From NCBI GenBank assembly GCA_026225945.1, contig JAMJFZ010000114.1, positions 186,001-250,000 of the forward strand: a stretch of 64,000 bases of DNA, read 5' to 3'. The notes under the pieces were generated by a model. The model saw only the letters and a list, made by a program, of their open reading frames with translations. It ran no database searches and was not told the origin of the DNA. Made by a program: the position numbers and the translations under genes. Shown here piece after piece: positions 13,096-26,079 of this stretch; positions within the stretch are counted from its first letter, which is position 1, and each line of letters opens with the position of its first letter. Source of the DNA: Cricetomys ansorgei (Eukaryota > Chordata > Mammalia > Rodentia > Nesomyidae).

Positions 13096-13154
13096 GTTTG
13101 AGGGGAGAGTCTTCAGAACACAGGATCAGAATTTCTTTGAGGGCACAAGAAAGC

Positions 13155-13162
13155 ATTTATAT
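13155..13162 (-). promoter_or_regulatory. TATA-like box of the Defb12-like gene
   Basis: The minus strand reads ATATAAAT about 60 bp upstream of the start codon, matching the TATA-to-ATG spacing seen at the Defb15-like gene. Promoter use is inferred. Confidence 0.5.
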
Positions 13163-13828
13163 TTGAAAGTAATGGGTTATGTTCTTGATCAGTGAAGTGA
13201 ATCAATAAAGAAAGTACAATTATATGCTCCATTTGCTAGGATCAAGAACTGATGCAATGGGTTATAACCTCGGAGCCTTCAAAGCCTCACTTCCCAGCAT
13301 CCCTTGGGCCTGTAGAATGGGGTGGACATTTGTCTAAGACTGGGAGAATCAGAGGCCACGCTCACTTCTACTGCAGGAATCTGGGGGACAGAATCTCCAT
13401 AGGTCTCCACATCTTCCCAAGGACCAAAGCTCATGTATTGCCTTTGCAGCATGTCCTGGGGGTCCGGTATGGTTCCAACTCAGAAGCGCTTCGAATGCTC
13501 ACAGTGCTTACAGAGCTCTGGTGGAAACTTGAAGGTGATCCACAGATGTGCACACTTACCCTCCTCATTCTTATTGCTGAATTTGTAAATATTTCAGGAG
13601 AAAGTGAGGAGCAGCAGCGCTTTTGCTAAATTAGCTCTGAATCTGCGCCTGCCGGACACCACATCACAGACAAAAGTCGCAATCACAGCAACCTTTAGTA
13701 ACTTAAAATATGGGTATCAAAAGGAATATTCATGTCCCTCGTGTCAACCCCCTAAACTGTGTTCTGCTTATTGCCACCTTGATGCTTGTAGTTACATGAT
13801 GTTCTGGTCTTCAATCTTGGAGCCAAAG

Positions 13829-14074
13829 CCAGGCCTAGTGTCACAGGTTTGTCATTCATCTACTCCAGAGACTGAGGCAGGAACATTACAAACAAAAGGC
13901 CTGCCTGAGCTACACAGTGAGTTCAGTGAGTTCAAGGCCTTCAGTGAGTTCAAGGCCAGCCTGTGTAACTTTGGTGAGATTTTATTGAAAGTAAGTAAAA
14001 AGAGGTCTGGGTATATGGCTCAGTAGTAAAGTGTTTGCCTAGCATACTCAGAGCCTTACATTCAGTTCTCAGGA

Positions 14075-14075
<1 letters not shown>
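13829..14075 (+). repeat. B1-like plus ID-like SINE composite (B4 type)
   Basis: B1 features ('actgaggcaggaacatt', 'gagctacacagtgagttc') run to about 13985, including a short tandem duplication of a GAGTTCA(G/A)-type unit near 13920-13960. An ID-like tRNA-Ala-derived part follows at 14001-14074 ('tatggctcagtagtaaagtg', then 'ttgcctagcatactcagag'). Confidence 0.6.
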
Positions 14076-14111
<36 letters not shown>

Positions 14112-14131
14112 TCTCTCTCTCTCTCTCTCTC
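14075..14131. repeat. (CAT)n followed by (CT)n
   Basis: Trinucleotide CAT repeats run to about 14110, then a CT run. The block immediately follows the SINE tail and probably grew from it. Confidence 0.9.
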
Positions 14132-15554
14132 ATACACACACAAGAAAAATGTAAACTATATAGTTAGACAAATATCTACCAAATTAGGTATTGTCTACCA
14201 AGTAGACAAATAATTTTTCAAATCTTAGCCTATTTATTCTTAAAATTTAGTTATAGTTATGATAGACTCACGGGGCACCTGAGGACATTGTGCGTGTCCT
14301 AGAAGTGCTTAGCAGGATGTCTGACTCTTTTATTCTTATCATCACCATCACCCTCCTCATCATCATTATTACTATTACATTCATACGTCTATGTAACTTT
14401 GAACAATTTGCTAAATGAGCATAGTCCTATGACTCCTAAAGATGTACTCTGTACTCATAGATCAGAGCAGCACTCGACCCTCAGCAGAGAAGCTTCTTCT
14501 TGCAGTATATGGCACTTCACAGAGAGCTCCACAACTGGACCATATGCAGAGAGTAAAAGACTTCGGAGCACTCAGCCCTTAATGGGATGTTTTTATCACA
14601 GTCCTCCACTTAGGACTCAGGGATGTGTGTTGAAAAGAAGGTGGAAAGACTGTAAAAGCTCGGAGTAGTAGATTACTTCAAGGGAACAGCTCTGGACACG
14701 ACAGGGCACATATGAACTGTGACGGTGTGCACAAGGCCTGCACAAGTTTAAACCAGACAAAGTCCCAGCACAGAGAGAGAAAAGGCACAGAGCTCACTCC
14801 TATACCAGAAGCTATTTATGTGTAATTGACAGCTGCTGGAAGAGGGAAAATCAGTTTTCATCACTGGAGTGACAGGAGGTATATCAACTCCAGGACAGGC
14901 CTTGTGTTCTGGGTAGTTAGCCAACACTATAGGACAACATAAAGTTGGGTGGGCAGTGGAAAGGATCTGGGAGAAATACAGGAGAAGGAAGAATAGGGTC
15001 AAAATCTGTTGTGTGAAATTCTACAAAGAAATGAATAAAAACATAAACAAAACAAAACTTTCCCTCTGGGATTAAGTAGGATAGTGTAAATAGGCTTGAA
15101 ATGGGCTGCATACAGCGATGTCCAGAATATAAAACAAACAATGGACTGCATGCTTAGGTCAAGTTCTTTCCCAGCATGGGCAGCTCGCAAAGAGTGAGTC
15201 TGGAGTTGAGAATCCACCTGACCATGGTGAGCCAGCTCTTCAGTGAAGCAGGAGATGCTGCACGCGTATACTCCACCACACCATCACTCAGGAACACGGT
15301 CAAGATCAGCAACACAAATGACTGGGCTCCAGATTCTTTGACCACAAAACTGCACCTACTCATCCATCTCTGCCCACCTCTGTTCTCCTCCCATGCCTAT
15401 TTTTCTTCTTGGGAACATTCCAGAACCAGAGAAACAGCAGCCAACTGGAGGTTGAGTGACACCCACTGGGGCAGGTGGCCGCCCTATGGCACGGCATGAG
15501 GACATGCGTTCTGATAAGCCTCACTGATCAAGACACTGTTTGTCTGGAGAAATG

Positions 15555-15560
15555 TATAAA
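15555..15560 (+). promoter_or_regulatory. TATA box of the Defb15-like gene
   Basis: TATAAA lies 66 bp upstream of the start codon, implying a short 5' untranslated region. Confidence 0.7.
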
Positions 15561-15620
15561 TGTGGGTGTCGCTGGCCTTTCCCATGGACATTGTGCTGGC
15601 CCTCCACAGCCCTCCAGGTC

Positions 15621-18171
15621 ATGAAAGCATTCATCTTTCTCTTTGGTCTTCTCTTCTTTCTGGCCCCAGGTAAAGAAAATGAACATCTTACATGGAGGGT
15701 GGTCTGAGACGCTGGCCCAGACACAAGGCTAGCCTACAAATGCCAAGGCGTGAACAGCCGTAGGATGCAAGGATTCCTTTGGTCTGTTGGCCTTGAAAGA
15801 GAACAATTGTTGCAGAAGGTAACTTTCCCTCAAAGAATCACCGATTCATCAGCAAATCATCTATGCATACATTGCATTTTCCATTAGTATCTATGAAAGG
15901 TGTCACAGGTTTGAACAAGGTAAATGACATAAAAAGATGTTTTTTAATGTCTGGTTTTATTCTTATTAACAAAAATAATGGACAAAAATTAAAGGGGGAA
16001 TTAAAATGAAAAAATCCATAGACTTTTAAAATGTGTGTTAAGTATAGAACAAAGTAGACAATAGAGAGACAGAGAAAGAGATATGTGGGAGAGGAGCGTG
16101 CTGGAGCTACACATCCATGTCCATCACGGCGTCAGGCAAAAGAACACACTGAGACTGCCATTTGTTAATTGCGTATCTAAAGATGGATGCCCTATTGTAG
16201 ACTCCAGATAATAAAATGTAGTTAGTACTCCAAAGCCAGTGCCTTTAAGGAAAATTCAGTTCTACTTTTAATTTAGTGGTAGTCAGAGACATTTTTCTTT
16301 TTGGTTTGAGATACTTACTATATGCATGTTGTATGTGCATGGTGATTGGGACTCAGATGGGTGAGGCTTCTTTTCAGGGACATGCAGGTAAGCCAGTATT
16401 GCTCTCTGTGTTGTACAATGAGCTGTGTGTGGGAACATCCTTTCCACACCAGAGCTCTCTGTACCTTCTCACACTTCTGGTAAGTTTGAAAGAATGCAAC
16501 TTGATTCTTTCCAAAATTAAGGCACAATAGTAAATTCTCACCAATTCCAGGAAGCTGAAAAAACAAGACTCCCAGGAGTCACAGTGAATCTTTTATTCCA
16601 GATGCTAGTGATTTGTCAGACCCATATGTGTTGTTCCACATGTCCACAATAGTTGTAGATACCCCTGATCTGTGTCGTGATGAATCTACATGAGTGGAAT
16701 CTGCACTAGCACATGGAGATCCAGACCTTAGGTGGATGAATGGTGTGACATGCATTCTCCTGGAACTGATGTAGACATTGGAGGCTGATGAGAGGTGTTA
16801 AGACCACTCATATGTACTACATAGTCAACACAATGCAATATTATACAGTATAAAATTATCTATCATACCAATGCATATGCAGACCTCCATTCGGGCCTGT
16901 TAGAAGGCTATGGGCAAAGATGGTCTTCTGTTCCAAAAACTGCTGGGACATCACTGTGAATTGGATGTGCTACAAGAACTCTTGGTTGAGTAAGGTCCTG
17001 AACTTTTAGAATGAAATAGCATTCTTACTCTGTTAGAAGGGCAAAAAAAGTACCAAATACTGCAGAGGAAGAATTCATGGGGCTTTAAATGGTGGACCAC
17101 TTACACTTGTGAACCAATATTCTGACAGTAGATAATGGTTGGTACGTCTGGGAGTACTCAGCCCCTAGGTTCCAGGTTTTGCGTACATTTGAATTAGCAG
17201 GTTAATGTGTTCATATCAAATGCAATTGATATGCATTTCAAGTGGGCAACTCTTGAAATTTTTATCCTGGTTAGATAGTCAGTCCTTAAGATTCAGCAAG
17301 CTGTTCTTGTGAGTGCTACTGATGATGCTAATGCAAGAACTAGAATTCCATGCAAAATAACAAAATAAAAGTCACAGGGAGCCAGTCTCAGCTAACCCTT
17401 TTCCCTAAAGTGTCTGACTTTTAAAGTGGCGTCTTGGTGATGTGTGATAGGGATATCAAGCTGTCTTTCTCTGCTTTGGCCTATTAGAAACCCATGATGA
17501 AGATGTTCTTTGGTTTCAATCTGCCTGGGTCATCGTTTTCTGTTGGATGTGCTACAAGCCTCTTGACTCCATTAATTTTTTTTCCCCTATGTATGTAGTT
17601 TTCCTTTTTAATACTAGTCTTGAGTCATCTCACTAGTCTCTGGCCTTGTGCTCAACTCCTACTGAGTAGCAATCTTTGAGAGTATGTTAGGGAGGTTCCT
17701 GACAGTGAAAAGTGTTTATGAGTTGATTTCTCTAGTAGATTTAAATAGCAGAATGTTAGCTTCTGTATTCCAAAGCCCTGATCAGAACCATCCAAATATT
17801 AGCTGATTGCTTCAGTTCATTGACCTCTTGTGACAAAAGACAGAGCCATCCACAGAAAATGTTTCTGTTAGGAACTTATCTACTCACAGACTAAGGAGCC
17901 ATGACAGCATGGAAAGAGATTTTTGCTGATGTTATTCAATGATGACAGGTAGTGACTAATCACATTTGAAAAGGAGTTAATCCGGGGGCTCTTCTTTTGC
18001 ATAGTCAAGAATGCATTTTTCGATGAGAAATGCAGCAAGCTTAATGGGAGATGCACGCACTCTTGTCAGAAGAATGAAGAACTTGTCGCTTTCTGTCAGA
18101 AGGCTCTGAAGTGCTGTGTGGTAGCCCAGCCGTGTGGAATGAACAAGAGCAATGACTCAGCTGGAGACTAG
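15621..18171 (+). CDS. Defb15: Beta-defensin, Defb15 / DEFB106-like (2 exons)
   Basis: Secreted beta-defensin. Coding exons are 15621-15669 and 18005-18171, giving 71 residues. Exon 1 encodes the signal peptide (MKAFIFLFGLLFFLAP) and ends in phase 1 at a GTAAAG donor. Exon 2 follows a CTTCTTTTGCATAG acceptor and begins KNAFFDEKC, the hallmark of the DEFB106/Defb15 group. Cysteine spacing is C-x6-C-x3-C-x9-C-x6-CC, with an additional cysteine in the C-terminal QPCG motif, as in orthologues. The C-terminal tail (MNKSNDSAGD) is family-typical and variable. The TATA box is at 15555 and the polyadenylation signal at 18243. The gene diverges from the Defb12-like gene, matching human DEFB105/DEFB106 order. 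The 2.3 kb intron shows no recognised element. No defect is visible. Confidence 0.95.
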
Positions 18172-18242
18172 GGCTTCACAGAGAATCGAGGATGGCCGAG
18201 CTTTGTCTTTTTGCTGTGCCGTCTGCTGGAAGCTGATACTTC

Positions 18243-18248
18243 AATAAA
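18243..18248 (+). promoter_or_regulatory. Polyadenylation signal of the Defb15-like gene
   Basis: AATAAA lies 72 bp after the stop codon, with a second overlapping ATAAAAATAAAT context. Confidence 0.75.
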
Positions 18249-19058
18249 AATAAATGACTGCTTCTCTGCAGCTTGTCAAGTCCTCCTTTCAGAAGGCCAA
18301 GGTGGCTATCTAAACTTGACTAGCCTTTTATTTTTCTACAGTTCTGTGGTGAGGCATCTGTCCCGGAGTTACCTGGTATTTCTCCTAAAACAACGGGGCT
18401 AGAATAGCTTGGCCCTCGGCAGCTGACTTCAGCCAAAGGGAGGGAAAGAGAACTAGTTATTTGGAGGAATGAGCATGTGTCTAGGTGGATAGCTGTTTTA
18501 ATGGCAGGTGATAGATAGGCAATTGATATTCAGGACTTTCGGGTGTTACACACCTGTTTAAATTCCTCATTGTGACACATGCCTTTAATCATGCTGAATT
18601 TCTGTTCCTGAGGATTGCCACTACCCTTCCTAGGTTGCTTCCTGCTGTGAACTCTTATTTTGTAGGTTTTTCTGGGAACTGATTTTTTTTTCCCAAGGCT
18701 ACAATTGTTGGATCAAATGGTAACCAACAGTTCACCTTCTTTAAAAATGCTAGATTCATTTCCAGAGTTTCCACAGTTCTTTATTCTCACTGCAAACACT
18801 ACAGTGATCAACTTTAAAAGTGCCCCAGGCCACATTTGGTTTGTCATTGCTGTAAGCCAAAGTTATTTTATTAACATAATTAACAAAGTTAATTTATTAA
18901 CAAATTACTAGTTTTATTCTGACAATTTTGAGAACCACATACCCATAGGTCTCCCATTTAAATTCATGAACCATTTTAAAGAGTTGATTTCCCTATAAGA
19001 TGTGGAATTTGCTTCAGTTACATTTTAGATTTTGAATTATCGATGCTTCTAACATGAC

Positions 19059-19600
19059 TTGATAAACAAGGGTTACATTTCTCTTGAGTTGCCTTGGCAA
19101 AACAGTTTTCAGTATTTTACTTCAATGATTATAAAATTTGTGCCCACACCAATAGCACAAACTATTTTTTCCAGGAAGTTTTTAATAGTTTTGTTCATAA
19201 TCACTAAGTGTCAGAAGCAATCAAAATGTTCCTCAATAAGTGAGATGCTAAACACATTGTGACATATTCATACAGAGGAGTATTATCCTTCAGAAAGAAG
19301 AAACGACCCGTGAATGCAAGGGTAAATTTTAAATGCATAGCGTTACGTGAAAGAAGCTAACCTGGGGAAGGTTATATACTGTGTGTCTCAAGTTCAATGG
19401 CATTCTGTCATGGGTAAAACTACAGAGACAGGCTACATAATCAGCGGTTGCCAGGGACTTGGTGCTGGGAAGCATGGGGCCGGAGAGCTACTCTGACACC
19501 ACAGTGATGGAAATGTGTTCTGCTCTGCATCTGTCAAACGCTGAGGACATTACACTCCAAGAGGGGATGAGAAGGAATAACAACATATCATGATTATACA
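19059..19600 (+). repeat. Old L1-like 3' fragment
   Basis: Text such as 'aaactacagagacaggctac' followed by 'tcagcggttgccagggactt' is typical of an old mammalian L1 3' portion. Family and boundaries are uncertain. Confidence 0.4.
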
Positions 19601-20329
19601 TATATAAACTGTCAAGACAGTATTAAGAAACACGAAGTAATACACCAGCCAAGAAGCATGTAGATACTGAGAGGCTACACAGAGAAAAGAAAAAGCCCAT
19701 ATCTCCGATGCCTAGTTCCCAGATGAGGTGGAGGAGCTGAAACCACAGCCACAAGACTTGGTCATTTGTTCCCTCTGGGTATACAAACTGAGGGGCCTCT
19801 GAGGCAAGCGGTAACCTGCCCAGCCTGTGAAGCTTTCTGGGGTCAGCAGTGGTTCCAGGTATGGAAAGACATGAAGCTTGTGCCTCTGCCCTTGACTGGC
19901 ACAGATCTCAGCCCACACACAGTCTTATGTTAAGCAGTGGGGATTACTAGAGCCAGCTAATCTTCACCCCTCCCTGAGCTGGAAAATTCTATGACTAGTG
20001 GTCCATGGAAAATGATTAAGAGATTGCACTCATGAATCTGGGGTAGAGAAGAAATGATGTTTAAGCATATGAGGCTTCTAGAACTCAAATAGTCACGGCC
20101 AGGAATATAGAACAAAGAAAGAATACTGAAGGTTGTGATAGTTACAAAGGCAGATAACAGAATAAATAACAGCAGGGACAGTAACAGATGGGAGAGCAGA
20201 AAATGATTTAGTTCAAGCCCCAAAATAACAGAACTGCCCGCAAAGACTGTGATATCCTGCAAGGTTAAACTGTAAAAGTCAAAGGAGCTATGAAGACCGT
20301 TCATGATAAACATTCACCAAGCCAGCACT

Positions 20330-21180
20330 ACAGGAGACACTACAAGGGTACTATACACAGAGAGGAAAGAAACACACAAACACATGAGATCCAGAAAGAA
20401 CAACTCCCAGTAAAAAAACAGATAAGAATATATAGAAAAGAACCAGAGAGGATTATAGTAACTCAGTAGTCAGTAGGCCTCTCCTATGGATAAACTAATA
20501 AATACTTACCAAATGGAACCCTACATGTAAACAATGTTAACTCCCCAGTTAAAAGAGAAAGACTTATTGAATGGAGTATAAAGAAATATACATCCATTTG
20601 CTATGTAAAAAACAAATGTGACAAAGAAGATTTTAGACAAAATTAGAAGGGATAAGGAAAACCACTGTATATTAATAACTGGAACAGTCTGCATACATAA
20701 CCTAGAAGATAAAATGATTGTAAACATATATGCATAGAACCTTAATTCACCCTATGTCGTAAGATGAACACATTGAGATTTAAAGGGAAGATATGTCCAA
20801 CACAATAGCAGCAGATGACTTCAGTGCTGACCTTTGACCAATAGATGGACCATCCAGGCAAGAAAATTAAAAATAGAAACTGCAAGATTAAATTGTGCTG
20901 TGGATCAAATCATGGGCAGACTGTCCCATCCAACAGCTTTCAGAACATAGTCTTCTCAGCAGCCCAAGGGATCTTTTCCTGAAATAGATTGTATTTAGGC
21001 CATAGAACAAGTCTTCGCAAATACAAAAATTCAAAGTAATTTCCTGTGTCTTATCAATTGAAATACAACTTAAAACGGTATAGCAAAAAACAAACAAAAA
21101 AACTACAGAAACTGTAGAAACGTGACTATTGAGCAATTTATTCTAAACTTGTATACATTTGATTACTTTTTCTTTTGTGT
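20330..21180 (+). repeat. Decayed L1 ORF2 fragment
   Basis: The segment 'ccatccaacagctttcagaa' followed by 'tcttctcagcagcccaaggg' and 'aatagattgtatttaggcca' follows the L1 ORF2 endonuclease-domain coding order in sense orientation, with many stops and shifts. Boundaries are approximate. Confidence 0.6.
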
Positions 21181-21214
21181 TGTACTAGCTATAACATTTG
21201 TTTGTGTATGTTTT

Positions 21215-21220
<6 letters not shown>

Positions 21221-21262
<42 letters not shown>

Positions 21263-21269
21263 TGGAGCA
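21221..21269. repeat. (CA)n microsatellite
   Basis: Uninterrupted CA run close to the decayed L1 fragment. Confidence 0.95.
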
Positions 21270-22301
21270 TGTTGGCATCTTGGCAAACATACAATTAAAA
21301 ACATCATTTCTCCAACCCATTCTCCAAGCTCTTCCACAGTGGCAGTAGATAAAGACAGATGCCATGTCCACTAAACAATGAGCCAGAATATTGTGTTTCT
21401 AGGACTCATCTGTTACACAGCCAAGCGGATCCAACCCATTACCTACATGAGTTCAAGACTGTTCACTGTGACGCTTCTTAATGATACCCACGTATCTATT
21501 GCCAAAAGCACATCATGCAGCCTCCGCCTGACACACATTTGCTGCAAATAGCACTGTTGCCTGACAATCCTGAGTGCAGTTGGTGTGAAAGCACACTATG
21601 GAGGCAAGGCTGGGACGTGTCTGCCTCATCTTTCCTCAGGGGTCTCCCTTCAGCAATCCTGAGGCCTTTTGGACCTCATCCCATCTCCCCAACCTATTCA
21701 CAAGTGTGAACTTGAGCCATGGATTTAAAACAAAGGCTCAGTGTTGCTCTCTCCCTCTTATCCTTTGTCCTCCATGAAAGGTACCTTAGAAATCAGTTCT
21801 CGTCTAGTTCTTGTCCCTTGCTGTCCCCAACCATGTGATTTGACGATCTCTAGTTGTCTGCTCTGTGACTGAATAAGCAGAAGAGATATGAACAGTTACT
21901 CTGTAGGACATACCACTGCTGCATTCAGCTGAGGTGGATGATCTGTGATTCAGAATGAGGAGAGTTCCTAAGGATGTCAACTTCCAAGGCCAGGCATCTG
22001 TACTTTCTCAAAAACACTCCATTAGTTTTTCTTAAGGTAAAATCATCTGGAATGTTGTCCAAGGGTGAAAGGCAGGCACCTAAGTGTTGCATGTCTTGCC
22101 TGTGGGTAGGAGTCGGAGTCAAATCCCAGTGCCTTTGTTGTCTGGAAATACAAAGACTATTTCAGTGAATCCTCCCTTTTGACCACTCTTGATCAGCACA
22201 CTGTGACCACTTGGGACAACCCCAAATCATGGGCTTACTGTCACCAACTGCTATCCGTATCTCACCTGCTTTCTGTCCCAAAACTGCACCGAGAACTCCA
22301 G

Positions 22302-22696
22302 AAAGGGAGTATATTTGGTTGTGAGGGAAGACGGGGAGGAACTGAGAGGAGTAGAGAAAGGGGAAACCATCAAAGTCTATTTTCAATAAAAAAGGGAAAA
22401 AAGAAAAGAAGAAGAAAACAGAGAGTGAGAAATTGAAGGCTGTTTTCAGGTCTAAAATATTATAGTTGTTTCATTAGAATTGGTTGCTTAAACAGACTTA
22501 TTTAAATTTATGATGATGTGGGGATTTTAGTCCCTCAAAGGAGTTTATTGTTCCTTAGAATTCTTGTAAGAGGGTTTCCTCTGTCCCTTTATGAATCATT
22601 TGAACAGAGCTTTTAGGAGGGTGAAATCATTGCAGATCAAACTGATAGCAGAATCGGTGGCTCATTCTGTGACTCTTCACACAAATGAAAACTGCC
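22302..22696 (+). repeat. Duplicated block, copy A (L1 3' end plus about 280 bp)
   Basis: It starts in L1 3'-end-like sequence ('aaagggagtatatttgg', then 'tctattttcaataaaaaagg') and continues into unrelated sequence shared with copy B at 26080-26493. By eye the two are roughly 90% identical, with the same left and right limits. Copy A lacks about 30 bp that copy B has just before the 'tctattttcaataaa' segment. Confidence 0.8.
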
Positions 22697-25600
22697 GTTT
22701 GCTGCTCTGCTCCCCACTATGGTGGACTCTTCTCCATCTGTAACCATAAACTGAGAAACTCTTTCTTCTTAAGTTGCCTTTGGTCATGGTATTTTGCCAC
22801 AACAACAGAAGTGTCACTAATACAGAATCATTGAACAAATCTAGCTGTGCAGAGAGCAAACCAGCAGTGTAAGAATCTCTATGATCTTCTCTTCCCTGAC
22901 ACCCAGGAGATTTCCCAAGCTGGCTGTCTGGCCTGCCTTCCTTTATTTTCTTTTAAGTTGTCTGAAGAGATGCAAAGGGATCAATCCTTAGAAGGTGAAA
23001 ATTCAGCTCAGTTCTCCCTGTGTCATTTCCCACTGATATTTCTCTGAAATCCTACTATAAACACATCTCGGGTTTTTTAAAAATATAAAAGCAATTTATT
23101 CACCCAGAAACCAAGTCCTCCTCAAGGTATGACCACACAGCAAAGAGTGTCAAAGTTCAAATTCCATGGGCAGGCCTCCTTCCAGGGACAGGACAGCTTG
23201 AAGGGCTGTTGCTCTGGACGTACATGGATGCTGGAGGCTGGGCCAGACAGGCCTGTGTATCTCGTTCAGACATGCACTCTAAGGGACACTGACTGGGAGC
23301 AGAGCGGCAGATAACATCAGATGCAGGTGAATGTGGTGTGCTGGGAAAATGTGGCTTCGCTTACTGTGAGCTCCCTCACACTCCCTCAAGACTCAGCGTT
23401 AAGGTACAGGCGTGCACTGGATTTATTTGTTGCTTGCTATATATGCTGCATGGTCCCCTTTGCACATTGTGAACTTAGCTTATAAACCACACAACTAGGT
23501 TTTCGTGTAAGCTTCTGTGCTTACACTGCTGAATAACTATCAGGTCCTTTACATTCCTTCTCTGAGCCTTCATTCTCACTTTTGAGAAAGGCCTGCAGAA
23601 GCTAGCTATAACATATAATGTAGTGTCCTGGAGCCCATGCTCCCCATCTAGTCTGTCCTCTGTCCATCATCCTTCAAAGCTACATTGCTTTCTCTGATGT
23701 CACAGAGTTTCTTGGTCACCTCCCTCTCCGGACAGTAAGGTGACTTGTGTCCGTACAGAGCCAGTACCGTCTCCTCATCACCGCTTACCACCCGATTATC
23801 TTCACTGCCCTCTACTCTGACACCGCCCACTGCTTCGTGAGAATCATGTCCTCTTCCAGGCCCTCCCAACATGTTCCTCTTCCAAGCTTCAAAGCACACG
23901 ATCCAAACTTCGCCTTGACAGAGAATCCTGCAATCTATGCATGGGGAATAAGAAGTTTTTTCTTTCCCATAACAAAATAGATCATACAACCCTAGTATGA
24001 AGGTAAACAGCCCATCTGAGTCAGCCCTCCCTGCTGCTTGCTCTTTGTGCAAATTGGGTAGCGGGGATGAGAGTATAATTTAATCACCAACCAGGGCTCA
24101 AATGATCCTGATCATCTCCTAAGTCCCCTTTACAGAGTTGGTTTCTTAGAAGCCGAATTAGATCCCCTAAGTCCAACCTATACATTAATTCAGTGGCTTC
24201 TCACTATCAGTACTACAAAGGGTTACAGTCACACCACTCTGGTTTTAGCAGTAAAGGAACATTGGCACCAGGTATGTTATTCCACAGTTGACAGGAAACA
24301 GTGATTTGTACTCAATGCCTTTTACACACAACCAGAACCTCAATAGCCTCACCACCTGTATATCTTTTCTGAAAGATAAAAGCAACTCTTCAGCAAGCAA
24401 TTCTCAGCAGATCAGTGAAAGTCAGCATAAAGAAGAATTCAGCCTGTATGCCTTTCAGTTTAAAATTTATACATTTGAGGGGGTGGAGGGAGATTGGAAG
24501 AGGGAGAGGAGAAAATGGTGAGGCGGGTTGCAGATTGGCTGAGGAAATACAGGTGATCAGATCCCTCACACAGGTCCTTCCTAGAAAACACCAGTGTGCA
24601 GAGGGCAAGATTTCTACCACTGGCTGTTTGGCTCTCTTGCCCTCTGTGACAGTTTTAATGTGATCTGTCCCCCGCAGGCTGGTGTTTTCATGTGCTCCTG
24701 TGTTTGGATGTTGGATGAGAGGTGAGCTGAGCTGGAGGAAGTGCTTACTCAGCGTGGGCCCTTGGGTTTGTTCTGTTTCTTGGTCTTTTGGGATGCTAGG
24801 ACTCCTAGCCCCGTGCGTCCTCTGCCTTAAGTTTTGACACATCTTGCCCACCATGCTGGAATGCAGCCTCTCAAACTGTGAGCCAAAATAAGCCTCTCCT
24901 CTCTCAAGCTTTTTCTTGGCAGGTGTTTGGTTACAACCACAGAAAAGCCACAGATATGCCACCCGTCATTAAATACTGAAAGCTACAAATACGAATATTA
25001 TCATCACTTGGGCTCTGAAGCGATGGGTGAAACTCAGATGAGTGAACCAATGCGGGTTTCTTACTCTTCGGTTTTGATCTCAAGGTGCTAACAAAGCCAC
25101 AAGGACTTCGGGGGCTTCATTTGGATGACACATCTCTAGGGGAAAAAAAAAAAAACAAAAATCAAGTGAGGTTCTGGGTCTTTCCAAAGGTATATGGATG
25201 CAGAATTCTAAGCATGGGGAGGGAGTTGCATCTTGACCAAGTCAAAGGGACATGTATTAACTACTGAGATTAACATGTTTACCTGTTACAGGAATTACTT
25301 GAAAAGAGCCAAACCCACAGAGAGGAATGGTGCCGTTCCTGGAAAAACTCCATTCACCCCTTTGTGACCCCCAAATCCCTACTCTTTAAATATTAATGTA
25401 CAAATTGTATATATTTTTGTCAGTAGAGGGCACTAATTGGAACCACATGTAATGTGTTGTGTGCCACTTAGGGCGATTAGTACCATCAGTGTTCATTTTT
25501 CTTGAAGGGGGCGGAGAACCTTAGAACATTGCTCTCCTAGTTCTTCACAACACATATAATCGAGTTCTGTAAGCCATAGTTACCGTACCCAGCTATCGAA

Positions 25601-26079
25601 CCTCACGGCTCATTCCACGCTGCTAGCCGATGATTGGGTGCCCATTAGTCTACCTCTCTCTGTCGGCCTCCACTTCCCAGCCTCCCCTAGCCACATCTAC
25701 CCTACTTACATAAAGTCCTACACTTTTCTGAATGAATTTCCCTCCTTTCTCTTCAGCCTTACCTAGGAAGTCCATATCTGGGTGTGTACTCAACACAGCC
25801 GGGTCCAGTTTCCAGTGTGTAGTTCACAAACAGGGGCACGTCTGCCCCATTGCCCTGTTAACTCTTCCTAAAACAGTGGGTGAGAAGCAATGTATTATGG
25901 TTTACAGTTTAGTGTTTTTATAGGATTCCTGAGTGTGCGAAGGCATGGGTCTCTGCTTTTTTGTGCCTTCTCTTGGAATCTTTCCCTTCTATTTGTTTTG
26001 TCCAATTTTTTTCCAATTATCTTATATTTATTTTGTTATTATCCCTTAGAAGCCTGCTTGTTTTTTTAATGAGAGGCTG

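Larger units (their letters stand above)
13164..15554. other. Divergent intergenic region between Defb12- and Defb15-like genes
   Basis: This 2.4 kb separates two head-to-head defensin promoters and could hold shared regulatory DNA. It contains a B1-like plus ID-like composite at about 13829-14075 and (ATC)n/(CT)n runs at 14075-14131. No coding exon is supported. Confidence 0.5.

Noticed and set aside
23648..24052. 134-codon minus-strand open frame
   Set aside because: No family recognised, composition unlike the cluster genes, in a repeat-rich interval.
24390..24962. 190-codon minus-strand open frame
   Set aside because: Overlaps rodent LTR-like repeat text; no recognisable domain, no splice or start context.
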